Assembly: GCF_021730445.1 (NCBI RefSeq)
Contig: NZ_JADNRM010000008.1
Coordinates: 62,001 to 126,000 of the forward strand
Length of the DNA stretch: 64,000 bases
Reading direction: 5' to 3'
Source: Phocaeicola faecalis
Lineage (GTDB): Bacteria; Bacteroidota; Bacteroidia; Bacteroidales; Bacteroidaceae
Shown one piece after another: positions 1-9,125 of the stretch. The position numbers were made by a program, and so were the translations under genes. Below the pieces are notes generated by a model, which saw nothing but the letters and a program-made list of their open reading frames with translations, made no database searches and was not told where the DNA came from. Position 1 is the first letter of the stretch; the number at the start of each line of letters is the position of its first letter.

Positions 1-129
1 ATTAAGTGCTTTCATATCGTGGTAAATGTGTTCGCTATACTCTTTCGGGGGCAATGTCGCGAAAATTATTGGTATCTACAAGTAAATAGTCGGAAACTTT
101 AGCCGGCGCTACTGTTTTTTAAGTCGGCT

Positions 130-2067
130 CTAACTGCATTTATCGGGAGCGGTTTTATACTTTTTAGAGAAGGCGGCTTTATTGATGTTTGCGATAAAGG
201 CTCTGGGGGTAATTCCTTTGTAGCGTTTAAAATTGCGGTTGAAGGTTGCATAGGATTTGAATCCACATTGTTCTGATAAAGTGCCGAGGTCTAGGGTCGG
301 TTCTTTGTGTATGGCGGCTATAGCGTAATCGATACGGAGATTATTAATCCATGTAGTAAAGTCCATGCCGGTACACATGTTGACAGCCTTTGACACATAG
401 TCACGGTTACTTTTTACTTCTTTGGTAACGAATTCAATAGACAAATCCTTGCTTAAGAATCTGTTGTGGTCTATGACAACGGTATGAATGTATGCGAATA
501 AGGTCGCATTTTGCTGTGTCGGGCTTTTGGGGCGGTCTATGTTTTTGGATGGGGAGATAACAGTTGCCTTCTGCTGTTTGTCCTGCCGGTTGTTGACAGT
601 CTCTTGAAGCGGTGCTTTCTTCTTGGCTTTGTTTTGCGAACTGGTGATTTTCCATTTTATAAGGTAGAATGCAATGGGGCTGAGTGCAATAAATATCATA
701 ATACTTATGATGATTGCATACGTCAAATGGCGGGAATATTCCAATTCTGTGTCTTTTTTCTCCAGGTTGAATTGGAGTTCTTGAATTTCAAGCCGGTCTG
801 CCAAGTTTTTGCTGTCTTTTTCCTTTTGCATTTCATTGTAAATTTGTTGAACAGAGTCTCTGTGAGCAATTAATTCGAGTGCTTTCTTATATTGTTTGGT
901 AGAACGACAGAAATGGCTGAAACTGGTTAGTGCCTCAATTTGTCTTTCTAATAATGGGGCTACTTGGCTGGACTCTTTCATTAAAGGCTCTACCATTGAG
1001 TAATAATAGTTTGCTTGTTGTTCTTTTTGATGTTTATGTAATAAGTTTGCTAAATAAGAAAAAGTTGATAACGAATAATTAGGCAGATTCTTTATATTGG
1101 GATTGGTTTCAATGGCTTTGTTTATGAAATATATGGCAGAGTCTTCTTTTTCTTCAATGATGTAGCTTTCAGACATTTTACAGTTAAGGAAGAAACTGTT
1201 CCTTTCTTTTCCGTTTAATCTTTCAGATAAAACAATGCGTGCGCTATCTGGCTTGTGGAGACCTAAACAGCACGTTACTAACAGATTTTGGATAGAAGGA
1301 GAAATCGTGACTATTTCTTTATTATGCTTGATAGCATCATTATAATAATACAGGGCTTTAGAGTAATTTTTATTATCAGCTAATAGCTTGATTAATGGTG
1401 GTAAACAAGTGTTCTCAAAGTTACTTAACTGATTGGCTATGATTAATTGGTATGCCTCTTCGTACGTAGAGATAGCTTGATTATAATCACCTAACCTACT
1501 TAGGTGATTAGCGATAATGAGTAAATCATCAACAATATATTGGGGAATATTGGCTATACGGTGCTCTTTAAGTAATTCAAACCAAATAGGTAGATATTCT
1601 TCTTGTTTTCCTCTTCTGTTAAGTAATTGAGCTTTGAGCCGTTTCACTTTCCATTTTTCTTCTTGAGTTAATGAATAATTTGTTTCTAGCTCATGAATAT
1701 AATTAAATTCTATGTCCGATATTATAGTATTTGTATTTCTAAGTTCTAATTTATTGCATAGCTCAATTACACGCAATAGTATGCTTTTTCGTTCTCTGTT
1801 TGAAGCAAATGGTAAGAAATGCATTAACAAATCTTTTTGTTTTTGTATTGTGTTTGCTTTATTTTCATTTCTTTCTGCTATTTGGATAGCATACTTTACT
1901 TGTTCGTTGATAGGTTGCTTTTGTATTATGATTAATAGCGAATCAAAGGAAGATGATGAAATTGCAACTTTAGAGCATATTTGTTGCAATTCATAAACTT
2001 CCTTTTGCTTGTGTTTAGTGCAACAGATGCATAAGCATAATAAAAGGATTAAATATAAGATCTTCAC
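130..2067 (-). CDS. TPR-containing, membrane-anchored AraC-type regulator
   Basis: A 645-residue protein with three visible parts. The N-terminus is a hydrophobic signal ending in a cysteine-rich, lipobox-like LCICC at about residues 11-16. A long helical region with tetratricopeptide-like repeats (for example around DYNQAISTYEEAYQL) is followed by a single transmembrane segment at about 449-470. The C-terminal 115 residues are an AraC-type helix-turn-helix (LSEQCGFKSYATFNRNFKRY). This layout is common in Bacteroidetes and suggests periplasmic sensing by the repeats with DNA binding inside the cell; that is inference. It starts 14 bp after the ferredoxin gene, so it is probably the last gene of the operon that begins at 7746. 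Confidence 0.8.
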   Translation of the reverse strand: MKILYLILLLCLCICCTKHKQKEVYELQQICSKVAISSSSFDSLLIIIQKQPINEQVKYAIQIAERNENKANTIQKQKDLLMHFLPFASNRERKSILLRVIELCNKLELRNTNTIISDIEFNYIHELETNYSLTQEEKWKVKRLKAQLLNRRGKQEEYLPIWFELLKEHRIANIPQYIVDDLLIIANHLSRLGDYNQAISTYEEAYQLIIANQLSNFENTCLPPLIKLLADNKNYSKALYYYNDAIKHNKEIVTISPSIQNLLVTCCLGLHKPDSARIVLSERLNGKERNSFFLNCKMSESYIIEEKEDSAIYFINKAIETNPNIKNLPNYSLSTFSYLANLLHKHQKEQQANYYYSMVEPLMKESSQVAPLLERQIEALTSFSHFCRSTKQYKKALELIAHRDSVQQIYNEMQKEKDSKNLADRLEIQELQFNLEKKDTELEYSRHLTYAIIISIMIFIALSPIAFYLIKWKITSSQNKAKKKAPLQETVNNRQDKQQKATVISPSKNIDRPKSPTQQNATLFAYIHTVVIDHNRFLSKDLSIEFVTKEVKSNRDYVSKAVNMCTGMDFTTWINNLRIDYAIAAIHKEPTLDLGTLSEQCGFKSYATFNRNFKRYKGITPRAFIANINKAAFSKKYKTAPDKCS

Positions 2068-2081
2068 TTATAATAGTTCCT

Positions 2082-2315
2082 TTAGACGAAAGTTATAGCT
2101 CGATATGCACAGACACTAGCACAATCGGCACATTCGTTACAATAATTTTCGTTTTTCAACACTACAAGTTGTGATTCTTTATCTATGTAAAGAAGACCAA
2201 TAGAACATGCCTCTACACACTCTCCACATCCATTGCATTTTTTTTGGTCAATTTTCCATTTTCCTACTGGCATTGGCTCTTTTTTAGAGTTCCCCAATGA
2301 TTCTTTGTTTTCCAT
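2082..2315 (-). CDS. Ferredoxin with two 4Fe-4S clusters
   Basis: A 77-residue protein with two classic CxxCxxCxxxC motifs: Cys27, 30, 33, 37 and Cys59, 62, 65, 69. This is the pattern of 2x[4Fe-4S] ferredoxins that carry low-potential electrons. There is no signal peptide, so it should be cytosolic. It lies 47 bp after the DUF6850 barrel gene and 14 bp before the TPR/AraC regulator gene on the same strand, which implies co-transcription. A cytosolic electron carrier inside an outer-membrane protein operon is unusual. It may serve a reductase encoded elsewhere or act as a redox sensor for the operon; the sequence does not decide. Confidence 0.88.
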   Translation of the reverse strand: MENKESLGNSKKEPMPVGKWKIDQKKCNGCGECVEACSIGLLYIDKESQLVVLKNENYCNECADCASVCAYRAITFV

Positions 2316-2362
2316 AATTCTAGTGTTTTAAATGTTAGTTTTATCAAAATTACTCATTCTAA

Positions 2363-3910
2363 TTAAAATAACAAGCCAAACTGCAAGGAAAAATACTTTT
2401 TATTTTCATAAGAAGGATTACCGTTGGCTTTCTCATATTCTCCTTCTATACCAATAAACCATTGTAAGTCAGACGTATGAGTGTATAAAATAGAGGCTCG
2501 GGCACTCCATCGAGGCTCTGTTAAAATATTAAAGTTTTCTTCTAACCTCTCCGGATTCTTCCACAACTTGATATCCGGCATACTTTGACCGGTTTGTGAT
2601 TGTTCTTTCTTCATTATATCTCCGCTTCCTTTGCCATATTTTAATCCTATTCTGCAATTCATCTCTCCCGATTTCAGCCTGAGACTGTGAGTGAGGGTAC
2701 TATGCAGCGTAAAGCGGTGTGCCGGTTGTACATATTTAATAGGATAAAAGAAAATAGTCTGTTTACTTGTATTATACAGAACGCCCGAGACGAGCGAAAA
2801 CTGCGGATGTTGGTCGTCTCGCAGTCGGTAATACCCATATTCCAAAGCGTATTCATTCTGTTTGGAAGCAGAACGGAGGGCTTTTCCGTACGTGTGCCAT
2901 ATTCCGTTTACATCCTGTTGCTGAAGCGGGTCGTAACTCTCTGAATTATTGTATACAATGCGTACATTCCATTCATGGAAGTGGGTGGCGGAGTGCCTTG
3001 TAAGGCGGGCGTTGTATTTTATCCTCCATAAGTCGGTTTCGCCTTCTTTCTTGTTCTGTATTTGGCGGCTGACTATATCCTGTTCACCCGTCCTTCCGCT
3101 AATCTCCTGATATAAATGAAGCGCTCCGAATTTATTTTCTAGTTGTAAAGCTCCTCCCAGTTCTTCCGCACTATAATGCCAGTCGACATTCTCATTTCCC
3201 GGCAGTGTCTTGAAGAATCCCAGCGGATAAGAAATAAAGAAAGGATAAGTGCTGTGTGCACCTATATTCTGATAATCGACTTTCTCTTTTTTGCTCGAGT
3301 ATAGAAAAGAAGCACCCCAGCGAATCGCTTTGTTCTGATAGCCGATGCTGGGAGTAAATTCCCATTCCATCCATTGATTCTTGTTTCTGGGGTCTGTATC
3401 TTTCGCTGTCAATTCAACAAGGTAGTCCAACCGACTGCCGACCATCCAATGTGCAGATACCGGTAGAGAGAATGCTCCTGCCAATTGATATTGTTCGGCA
3501 CTTTGTTTTCCGCTGACCGAATCGCATAGGTTGAGGCTTTGCCAATAGTCGCCTGTCATTCCGTTCCAGTTTATGCGGTGTTTTTGGCTGTTTCTATATC
3601 CCATCTTACCATACACAGAAGCTTTTCCCAATTGTTGAAATGACTCACTGTATATGGAGTAATTGTCTGCCGATGAGGGAAAGGCGGTATTACCCAAATT
3701 CCCTTTCTGATGGCTGTATCCCGCTTTCGCGATGGAGAATGCATGAAAAGAATTGAAAGACAGACCGATTGGGTTTTCACCGTCCAGCCAACTGTTTTGC
3801 CTGTAAATTTCTTCCATAGAATATATATGTAATGAGTCGGGTCGGGCAAAAGTGAGGATACCGGTCATTAGAAGCAATATGGATAATGTGATTCGTTTTC
3901 TCATTGTCAT
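2363..3910 (-). CDS. DUF6850-type outer-membrane beta-barrel protein
   Basis: A 515-residue protein with an N-terminal signal peptide (SILLLMTGILTFA) and a body rich in alternating aromatic/polar strands. It ends in the aromatic YFSLQFGLLF, as expected for an outer-membrane barrel. The family assignment (DUF6850, Bacteroidetes outer-membrane protein) is from recognition of its context next to a DUF4876 lipoprotein and a TonB-dependent receptor; the function is unknown. Its ATG overlaps the stop of the upstream gene by 4 bp (ATGA), implying translational coupling. A second in-frame ATG two codons later is an equally good start. Confidence 0.75.
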   Translation of the reverse strand: MTMRKRITLSILLLMTGILTFARPDSLHIYSMEEIYRQNSWLDGENPIGLSFNSFHAFSIAKAGYSHQKGNLGNTAFPSSADNYSIYSESFQQLGKASVYGKMGYRNSQKHRINWNGMTGDYWQSLNLCDSVSGKQSAEQYQLAGAFSLPVSAHWMVGSRLDYLVELTAKDTDPRNKNQWMEWEFTPSIGYQNKAIRWGASFLYSSKKEKVDYQNIGAHSTYPFFISYPLGFFKTLPGNENVDWHYSAEELGGALQLENKFGALHLYQEISGRTGEQDIVSRQIQNKKEGETDLWRIKYNARLTRHSATHFHEWNVRIVYNNSESYDPLQQQDVNGIWHTYGKALRSASKQNEYALEYGYYRLRDDQHPQFSLVSGVLYNTSKQTIFFYPIKYVQPAHRFTLHSTLTHSLRLKSGEMNCRIGLKYGKGSGDIMKKEQSQTGQSMPDIKLWKNPERLEENFNILTEPRWSARASILYTHTSDLQWFIGIEGEYEKANGNPSYENKKYFSLQFGLLF

Positions 3911-5088
3911 TTCCTGTTTTTCAGAGTGGGCACAGTGGTTATCATATCGTTTGAGGAATTATTGGTATCCTGATAAATGATGCGGCCGTCTTCATTCAGA
4001 CTACTTTTCCGAATCAGCGATTTGCCGGTATAGGGGCCGTCCGGAAGATAGGCTGCTCCACTGTCCAGTTCATCCGGTACCCGCTTGTAGGAGATGCGAT
4101 CTGCACTTGCCACGCATTCCACGCAGTCAATTACCCATTCTTTGGGAATCATCAGGTAGAATTTCTTTGTATTGGAAGATTGGGGCCGGTTCTCCCGATT
4201 GGATATGTCGTTGACATAACTTTCGGCAGACTTGCCTTCTATTTTAAATACAATCATGGTCGGTCCGATTGCGGGAAGAGGATACATCCATATATTGGTA
4301 TTCAGGTTGAGAAGCATCTTCATTGGCCTTACTCCGGCAGTAATGTCCTGCTGACTGAGGCTTACATCCCAAAATGCCCAGTCCGCTTTGGATAGGTCTA
4401 CAGAATTGGTATGCTGATATTCGCCTCCCGTGTGGTCTACTGCATTAGTGGCTATGCTGATTTCTTCACCGGGATGTAAGGGATACTCTGTTCCGGTACC
4501 GGGAAATTGCCAGGTTACGTCGTTGATGGGGATACGCTTCATGTCGGTATATTTGATCCATGGAGATTGCAGGCTGGATGCAGGGTCGACGATGGCTACA
4601 CATAAGCTGTCCAGATAGAGTGTCTCTTCCGAATTATTATGGAGAATGAGATATTGGTCGGATTGATATTCCTCTCCTTTTCTACCTATGCATCCGCCGT
4701 AATAAATTTCTTTAATAATGAGTGCGTTGCTCCGTGAACGAGACAGTTGCACTTTTGCAGTTCCTTCATATTGCTCGGATAACAAAGATAAAGCTTCGGT
4801 TCTGCCACTGAAGATTAAGCCCGATGCCGTTTGGTAGTGCGCCGAAGCAGTGTAATAACCGTATTCCACACGAAAGGCGGCGAGTCCTTCGGACGAACAA
4901 GGCATGGTATAAGTGATGCCTTGGTTCTGGTTGGTCAGGACGACATTGATTTTTTCATAAGGCAATGTGTCATAGCCTTCCGGTGCAATAACTTGTATAT
5001 CTATCATACATGAGTTGCTCTCTTCTTTTTCTGAACACGAAAAAAGGGATACGGCAAGGAGGATGAACAGATAAAACTTTATTTTCAT
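3907..5088 (-). CDS. DUF4876-type lipoprotein
   Basis: A 393-residue protein with a lipoprotein signal peptide and lipobox LFSC, so Cys18 should be lipidated. The N-terminal 100 residues after the anchor look like a beta-sandwich (IDIQVIAPEGYDTLPYEKI). The middle part (IIKEIYYGGC ... DQYLILHNNS) resembles a lamin-tail/LTD-like fold common in surface proteins; this is a weak impression. DUF4876 proteins are found next to TonB-dependent receptors in Bacteroidetes and have no proven role. Here it follows the receptor by 33 bp and overlaps the DUF6850 gene, so the three probably form one surface complex. Confidence 0.75.
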   Translation of the reverse strand: MKIKFYLFILLAVSLFSCSEKEESNSCMIDIQVIAPEGYDTLPYEKINVVLTNQNQGITYTMPCSSEGLAAFRVEYGYYTASAHYQTASGLIFSGRTEALSLLSEQYEGTAKVQLSRSRSNALIIKEIYYGGCIGRKGEEYQSDQYLILHNNSEETLYLDSLCVAIVDPASSLQSPWIKYTDMKRIPINDVTWQFPGTGTEYPLHPGEEISIATNAVDHTGGEYQHTNSVDLSKADWAFWDVSLSQQDITAGVRPMKMLLNLNTNIWMYPLPAIGPTMIVFKIEGKSAESYVNDISNRENRPQSSNTKKFYLMIPKEWVIDCVECVASADRISYKRVPDELDSGAAYLPDGPYTGKSLIRKSSLNEDGRIIYQDTNNSSNDMITTVPTLKNRK

Positions 5089-5121
5089 AATTGATTTGTG
5101 ATGTTTAATAGGTCGTATTTC

Positions 5122-7746
5122 TCAGAATCGGATATTGATTTCAGCTCCGTAATACAGTTCCGGATTCAATATGGAGTATTGCTGTGTGCTGTTTCTGTAT
5201 CGTTTCGGATTTGATTGTGTCAGGTTGTTGGCACAAAAGGCAACGGACACATGACGTCCTATTTCTTTGGTAATTCGCAGATTCAATAAGAAATAGGGCC
5301 CGAAAGAGTCTTCCTGGAAAGCCGTTAAGGTATTTGTTGACATGATCAAATCTGAAAAACGGCTGTCTGTCTCCATTTCTGCGGTAAAAGGATAAAGGCT
5401 GCCGCTTGCATCCATATAGTAGACCGGATTTAACCGTTTCTGATGTTCGATATCGGTCATGGCATCTCCTTCGATGCGACTGCCATTGGCATCGGTGAGG
5501 TAAACCGGATTGTTGTATCGGCTTTCCACGCCTTTCTTTTGCTTGTCCATCCATACGGCTTGCAGTGTCAGGCTGGCAATGAGCCCGATGCGGGGTAGTT
5601 GAGTGATGCATTGAAACCGAGTGTTGAACTGTTCCCACACTTGCAGGTTGCCGGTAGAAGAAGATGATTCATAGATGCCTACATAGGGGTAAGGCTTTCC
5701 ATTGACTTCTATTTGGGGATGAAAGGCAGAAAGAGCTGTATTCTTTTCCTTCATGTGCATATAGTTGCCGCTGATGAGCAATGAAGAATGTAAGGGACGG
5801 CACCGGATGGGCCCGATGGTATACTCCACACCTTGCTTCTTTTGTTCTATGCCGTTTTGCGGCTGTTGGTAAGTGGCAAAGGAAGATAGGGTGGTATAGC
5901 CCAGCGTCTCTCCGTGATTAACGACACCGTCGGGAGTCAGTTCGGGGTGTTCTCCTTTGCCAATCAGAGTATTATAGCGGCGGTAGCTGAACGGTTCGGC
6001 TTGCAGTGCGGTGCAATATCCGTTTTTCAGATGCTCGTTATACCATACAATATCTGTGGTGATATCTGCTATTCGGAAGTTGATGCCCATTTCAAACTTA
6101 CGGTTGACGGGAACAGCCAAATCGGGATTGAAGGTGCGGTCGGTAGCGTAAGTGTGCATGACGGCCATCCGATAATTATTTTCCGTGTCATTATATGTGA
6201 AGCTGTTCTTGTCAGTATAAGAGATATCGGGATACAGATAGGGCAATACCGGCATTTTGTGCATCAGTCCCCAGCCCAGTCGAAGGCTGAGGTACTGAAT
6301 GAAAGAGTTGTCGTTGTTGTCCATCAATATTTGTTTAAGATTGATGCGCGGATCGGCTATGGGGCGGGGGTGCAATGCGTGAGTGTGTAACTTAATCATG
6401 CGCAGGCCGGTTTCCAATTCGGTCTGCATTTCTCCGGTGCGTACGACGATGCGGTTTTCGGCAAAAGCAGAATAATGATACACGAAAGGGATGTCACGAT
6501 AAGAACGGGTTCGTATTCCTATCATGTTGAGGGGAGGATTTGAAGGATTAAAACTGATTCCCTTTCCCCGGTTACCTTCCATGTCGGCTTCCACTCCTAA
6601 AAGAAAATGCTCGTAGACTTGCTCACTCAATGCTTTTCTCAGATTGGCGATGAGGGAGGCGTGGGTGGTCAGTGGTTCTCCTTCTACAGAAAGGGGAGCA
6701 AAATAATTAGGCGGTAAGAAGTTTCCTTCATGTTCTCCCGGCAGTGTGGTGTAGGTAGTGACTTGTTGCGTGCCGGAATAATAGGTGTTTGACTCGTTCT
6801 TCTGTCTGCCGTAACTCATTCCTGCCCGATATTCCAGACTGGAGAGCCAAGGCTTCATTACCTTCCATTGTCCGTTGGCCGAAAAAGAGAATCCTTGATT
6901 GGTGTATCTTTGATATTCACCGTCCACACTGTTGTTTCCTCTTTTATCATTATCTTTCATCCAATACCCGCGTAAGTCAACTCTCAATGTCGCCGACCGG
7001 AAGTCTTTGGCGTAAGCGGCCTGGATACCGATACGGTGAAAGGTTTCTTCCGGAATTTGCGGCGCCTCACGTGAGAATGCATAGTCACCTCCTATATATA
7101 ATGAGCCTCCGTTGCTGCCCAACCGAAAACCTTTCCCTGCGGATGCCAGTTTTTCTGTTGCAGTGAATCGCATGGATGCGCTGAAAGGCTGAATTCCGAC
7201 TTTGGATTTGACCAAAACCATTCCACTGGTTACGTCTCCGTAACGGGCAGAAGGAATACCCCGTATCACTTCAACCGACTCGACGGAAGTGGGAGAGATG
7301 GAGCGCACATCAAAGCCCGAGAGTACTGTGGAATTATAAATTCCTCTTCTTCCTTCCAATCCCATCTGCTGCATATTCATATTATTATTCAAGCGCATTC
7401 CGTCTACCAAAATGGCCGTTCCCAATGCATTTGTTGTATTGTCATAAGAAGCGCTACGGATGGTGAAGCCGGCAGGAATGTTCAGATTAGGGTTGCGTGT
7501 TGTCACTCCCGGCAATAACTGTGTTAGGCCGGATAAATCCGTAGCCTGAATATGCCGGATAGCATCTTGTCCGATAATGGAACGGGAACCCGGCGTGTCC
7601 GGTTGGGAAGCCGTGACAATTACTTCCTTTAATTGTATGTGGCGAAGAGTGTCTACATCCGGCCTCTGCTTCTGTCCGTGGCAATGAAGCGAACAAAGAA
7701 GCAGTATCATAATGACAAATGTACTTGTATAATTGATGTAGCTCAT
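5122..7746 (-). CDS. TonB-dependent outer-membrane receptor
   Basis: An 874-residue receptor with a signal peptide (ILLLCSLHCHGQ), a TonB-box-like segment (LKEVIVTAS) and a plug domain at about 50-170 (LDGMRLNN-like LVDGMRLNN; VEVIRGIPSARYGDVTSG). A long barrel follows and ends in YYGAEINIRF. It lacks the carboxypeptidase-regulatory-like and STN domains of SusC proteins, so it resembles siderophore/metal or peptide receptors more than glycan importers. The substrate is unknown. It is the first gene of the operon, and the regulator at 7911 is divergently transcribed from the same 164-bp gap, which makes that regulator its likely controller. Confidence 0.88.
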   Translation of the reverse strand: MSYINYTSTFVIMILLLCSLHCHGQKQRPDVDTLRHIQLKEVIVTASQPDTPGSRSIIGQDAIRHIQATDLSGLTQLLPGVTTRNPNLNIPAGFTIRSASYDNTTNALGTAILVDGMRLNNNMNMQQMGLEGRRGIYNSTVLSGFDVRSISPTSVESVEVIRGIPSARYGDVTSGMVLVKSKVGIQPFSASMRFTATEKLASAGKGFRLGSNGGSLYIGGDYAFSREAPQIPEETFHRIGIQAAYAKDFRSATLRVDLRGYWMKDNDKRGNNSVDGEYQRYTNQGFSFSANGQWKVMKPWLSSLEYRAGMSYGRQKNESNTYYSGTQQVTTYTTLPGEHEGNFLPPNYFAPLSVEGEPLTTHASLIANLRKALSEQVYEHFLLGVEADMEGNRGKGISFNPSNPPLNMIGIRTRSYRDIPFVYHYSAFAENRIVVRTGEMQTELETGLRMIKLHTHALHPRPIADPRINLKQILMDNNDNSFIQYLSLRLGWGLMHKMPVLPYLYPDISYTDKNSFTYNDTENNYRMAVMHTYATDRTFNPDLAVPVNRKFEMGINFRIADITTDIVWYNEHLKNGYCTALQAEPFSYRRYNTLIGKGEHPELTPDGVVNHGETLGYTTLSSFATYQQPQNGIEQKKQGVEYTIGPIRCRPLHSSLLISGNYMHMKEKNTALSAFHPQIEVNGKPYPYVGIYESSSSTGNLQVWEQFNTRFQCITQLPRIGLIASLTLQAVWMDKQKKGVESRYNNPVYLTDANGSRIEGDAMTDIEHQKRLNPVYYMDASGSLYPFTAEMETDSRFSDLIMSTNTLTAFQEDSFGPYFLLNLRITKEIGRHVSVAFCANNLTQSNPKRYRNSTQQYSILNPELYYGAEINIRF

Positions 7747-7889
7747 CGTTGTTTTATGGGATTTCTTAAAATGTAGGGCATTTGCTCAAATGTTTTTAAG
7801 CATGTACAAAGAAAACAATTTTATTTCATCTGTTCACTATCTGCTATTAAAAAAGTAAAGAGGGCTGCCGCGTTTTGGAGTTTTCTAAG

Positions 7890-7897
7890 TACATTTG
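7890..7897 (+). promoter_or_regulatory. Bacteroides -7 promoter element
   Basis: TACATTTG matches TAnnTTTG and lies 13 bp before the ATG at 7911. Because it sits after the TTG at 7875 that would lengthen the reading frame, it supports the ATG at 7911 as the start. No clean -33 TTTG is seen at the usual distance. Confidence 0.5.
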
Positions 7898-7910
7898 CAG
7901 GTACAATAAC

Positions 7911-8675
7911 ATGACTATGCTGCTATTTATATTAAAAACATTAAGTTTCTGTCTTTCATTATTTGCCTGGCTCTTATTAAGCGTGGCAGGTGTGTCCTTG
8001 ATATGGGAATCCCGGCTGGTAAAAAAGAATTCAATTCGCCCTTTGTCACTCATTATAATCATGTGGGGCATTCTTTCTTATAATATATGTTCTGACAATT
8101 ATCTGTTTCTGGCGGTTTACCGCTATTCTGAGTTCTTGTTTTATCTTTGTCTGATTACCGTTTACTTGATTTGTGCTTTAATAGCGAGCTATATAATGGG
8201 AAAAACTTTCCTGTACAGACTCCTTATGCATAAATTGAGAGGCTATGTTTCACCTCAAATCGTTCGTCTCCCTATTGGAATTGCAAGCGGAAACAATGCT
8301 TTTGATAATCGGCAGAGAATGGAGAACGTGCATTTTACTTCCGATATGAAAAAAAGAATACACGATGTATTGGATAATCCGAATTTGTTACAGGAACGGA
8401 ATATTACAATGGAGAAAACTGCCAATCTGATTGGAGTGAATGTCTTTTATTTGAGAACTTATCTGAATTACCATCTGCAAACTACTCTTGCTAAATATCT
8501 CAGGGATAAGAGACTTGATTATGCCGAACAATTGTTGCTGGGAACTGATAAGTCCGTTGCTGAGATTGCAACGATGACAGGCTTTGAATCGGATGCCAAG
8601 TTCTTCGAGGCGTTTAAGGCACGTCATCAAAGTACTCCTTTGGCATGGAGAAAGAGCAAAAGCTCTCTTGAATAA
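7911..8675 (+). CDS. Membrane-bound AraC-type transcriptional regulator
   Basis: A 254-residue protein from the ATG at 7911 (an upstream TTG frame would place the start inside the promoter). The first 120 residues hold three hydrophobic segments (LLFILKTLSFCLSLFAWLL; SLIIIMWGILSYNI; FYLCLITVYLICALIASYI). The C-terminal 110 residues are an AraC-type double helix-turn-helix (ANLIGVNVFYLRTYLNYHL; VAEIATMTGFESDAKFFEAF). DNA binding from a membrane-embedded protein implies sensing of a membrane or envelope signal. It faces the TonB receptor operon across a 164-bp gap and is its most likely regulator. It could respond to the receptor's substrate, but nothing shows which. Confidence 0.8.
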   Translation: MTMLLFILKTLSFCLSLFAWLLLSVAGVSLIWESRLVKKNSIRPLSLIIIMWGILSYNICSDNYLFLAVYRYSEFLFYLCLITVYLICALIASYIMGKTFLYRLLMHKLRGYVSPQIVRLPIGIASGNNAFDNRQRMENVHFTSDMKKRIHDVLDNPNLLQERNITMEKTANLIGVNVFYLRTYLNYHLQTTLAKYLRDKRLDYAEQLLLGTDKSVAEIATMTGFESDAKFFEAFKARHQSTPLAWRKSKSSLE

Positions 8676-8770
8676 TATAAATCATCAGAGAAATATTATA
8701 TTATCAGACAAGAAATAATCGATGAAATGGGGAAATATTATAAATGTTCTTATCGTTCTCGATTTGGGTA

Positions 8771-8800
8771 TTTGATAAACTTTCATTCTGTCTACCTTTG
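8771..8800 (+). promoter_or_regulatory. Consensus Bacteroides promoter (TTTG, 18 bp, TACCTTTG)
   Basis: TTTG at 8771-8774 and TACCTTTG at 8793-8800 are separated by 18 bp, matching the -33/-7 arrangement known for Bacteroides sigma-ABfr. No annotated gene starts within 300 bp on this strand, so it must drive the small ORF at 8805 or a non-coding RNA. Confidence 0.6.
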
Positions 8801-8804
8801 CAAT

Positions 8805-8996
8805 ATGAATAAAACACCAATGGTGTTGTTGCAAATGACGAGACTTTATCACCAGTTATTTAAGATTGGTTTGTTAATTAAGATGAGGAATAGAGGGATA
8901 TGGCTAGTATGCCACTCATTTAAAAATAAAAGGTCGAATCGTGATAAAGTTGTAGAGAAAACAAGTCCTCTACAAAAGTTGAGGGTCTCAATGTGA
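8805..8996 (+). CDS. Possible small protein or small RNA (63 codons)
   Basis: An open frame starting four bases after the -7 box of a consensus promoter, so a message from it would be leaderless or begin inside the frame. The 63-residue product is basic, with one hydrophobic patch (LFKIGLLIKMRNRGIWLV). I recognise no family. The transcript may instead be a non-coding RNA ending at the hairpin at 9087-9115. Codon use gives no clear verdict. Confidence 0.25.
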   Translation: MNKTPMVLLQMTRLYHQLFKIGLLIKMRNRGIWLVCHSFKNKRSNRDKVVEKTSPLQKLRVSM

Positions 8997-9086
8997 GGAA
9001 TATGAAATAGAGATGAATGATGTCTCTATGGATAAGATTTATTTCTTTATATCGCGTATTTGGAATAAACCTTACATTAAAGAGTG

Positions 9087-9125
9087 CCGGAAAGAAAATG
9101 CCATTTTCTTTCCGGTATTATTTTT
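9087..9125. terminator. Bidirectional terminator hairpin
   Basis: A perfect 13-bp inverted repeat (CCGGAAAGAAAAT at 9087-9099, loop GCC, complement at 9103-9115). A T-rich run follows on the plus strand (TATTATTTTT). It lies just after the stop of the minus-strand GNAT gene, so it can end both converging transcripts. Confidence 0.8.

Larger units (their letters stand above)
8676..9117. other. 442-bp intergenic region with a promoter, a small ORF and a hairpin
   Basis: AT-rich spacer between the regulator and the GNAT genes. It holds one well-formed promoter (8771-8800), an open frame of 63 codons beginning right after it, and a strong hairpin at 9087-9115. The direct repeat ATCAGA at 8684 and 8703 is also seen. 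The layout of promoter, about 290 nt and hairpin would suit a small RNA. Confidence 0.5.

Noticed and set aside
1..129. Possible beginning of a minus-strand gene leaving the window (ATG at 15-13, or TTG at 54-52 in the same frame).
   Set aside because: Only 5 to 18 codons are visible and no promoter or family match supports a choice.
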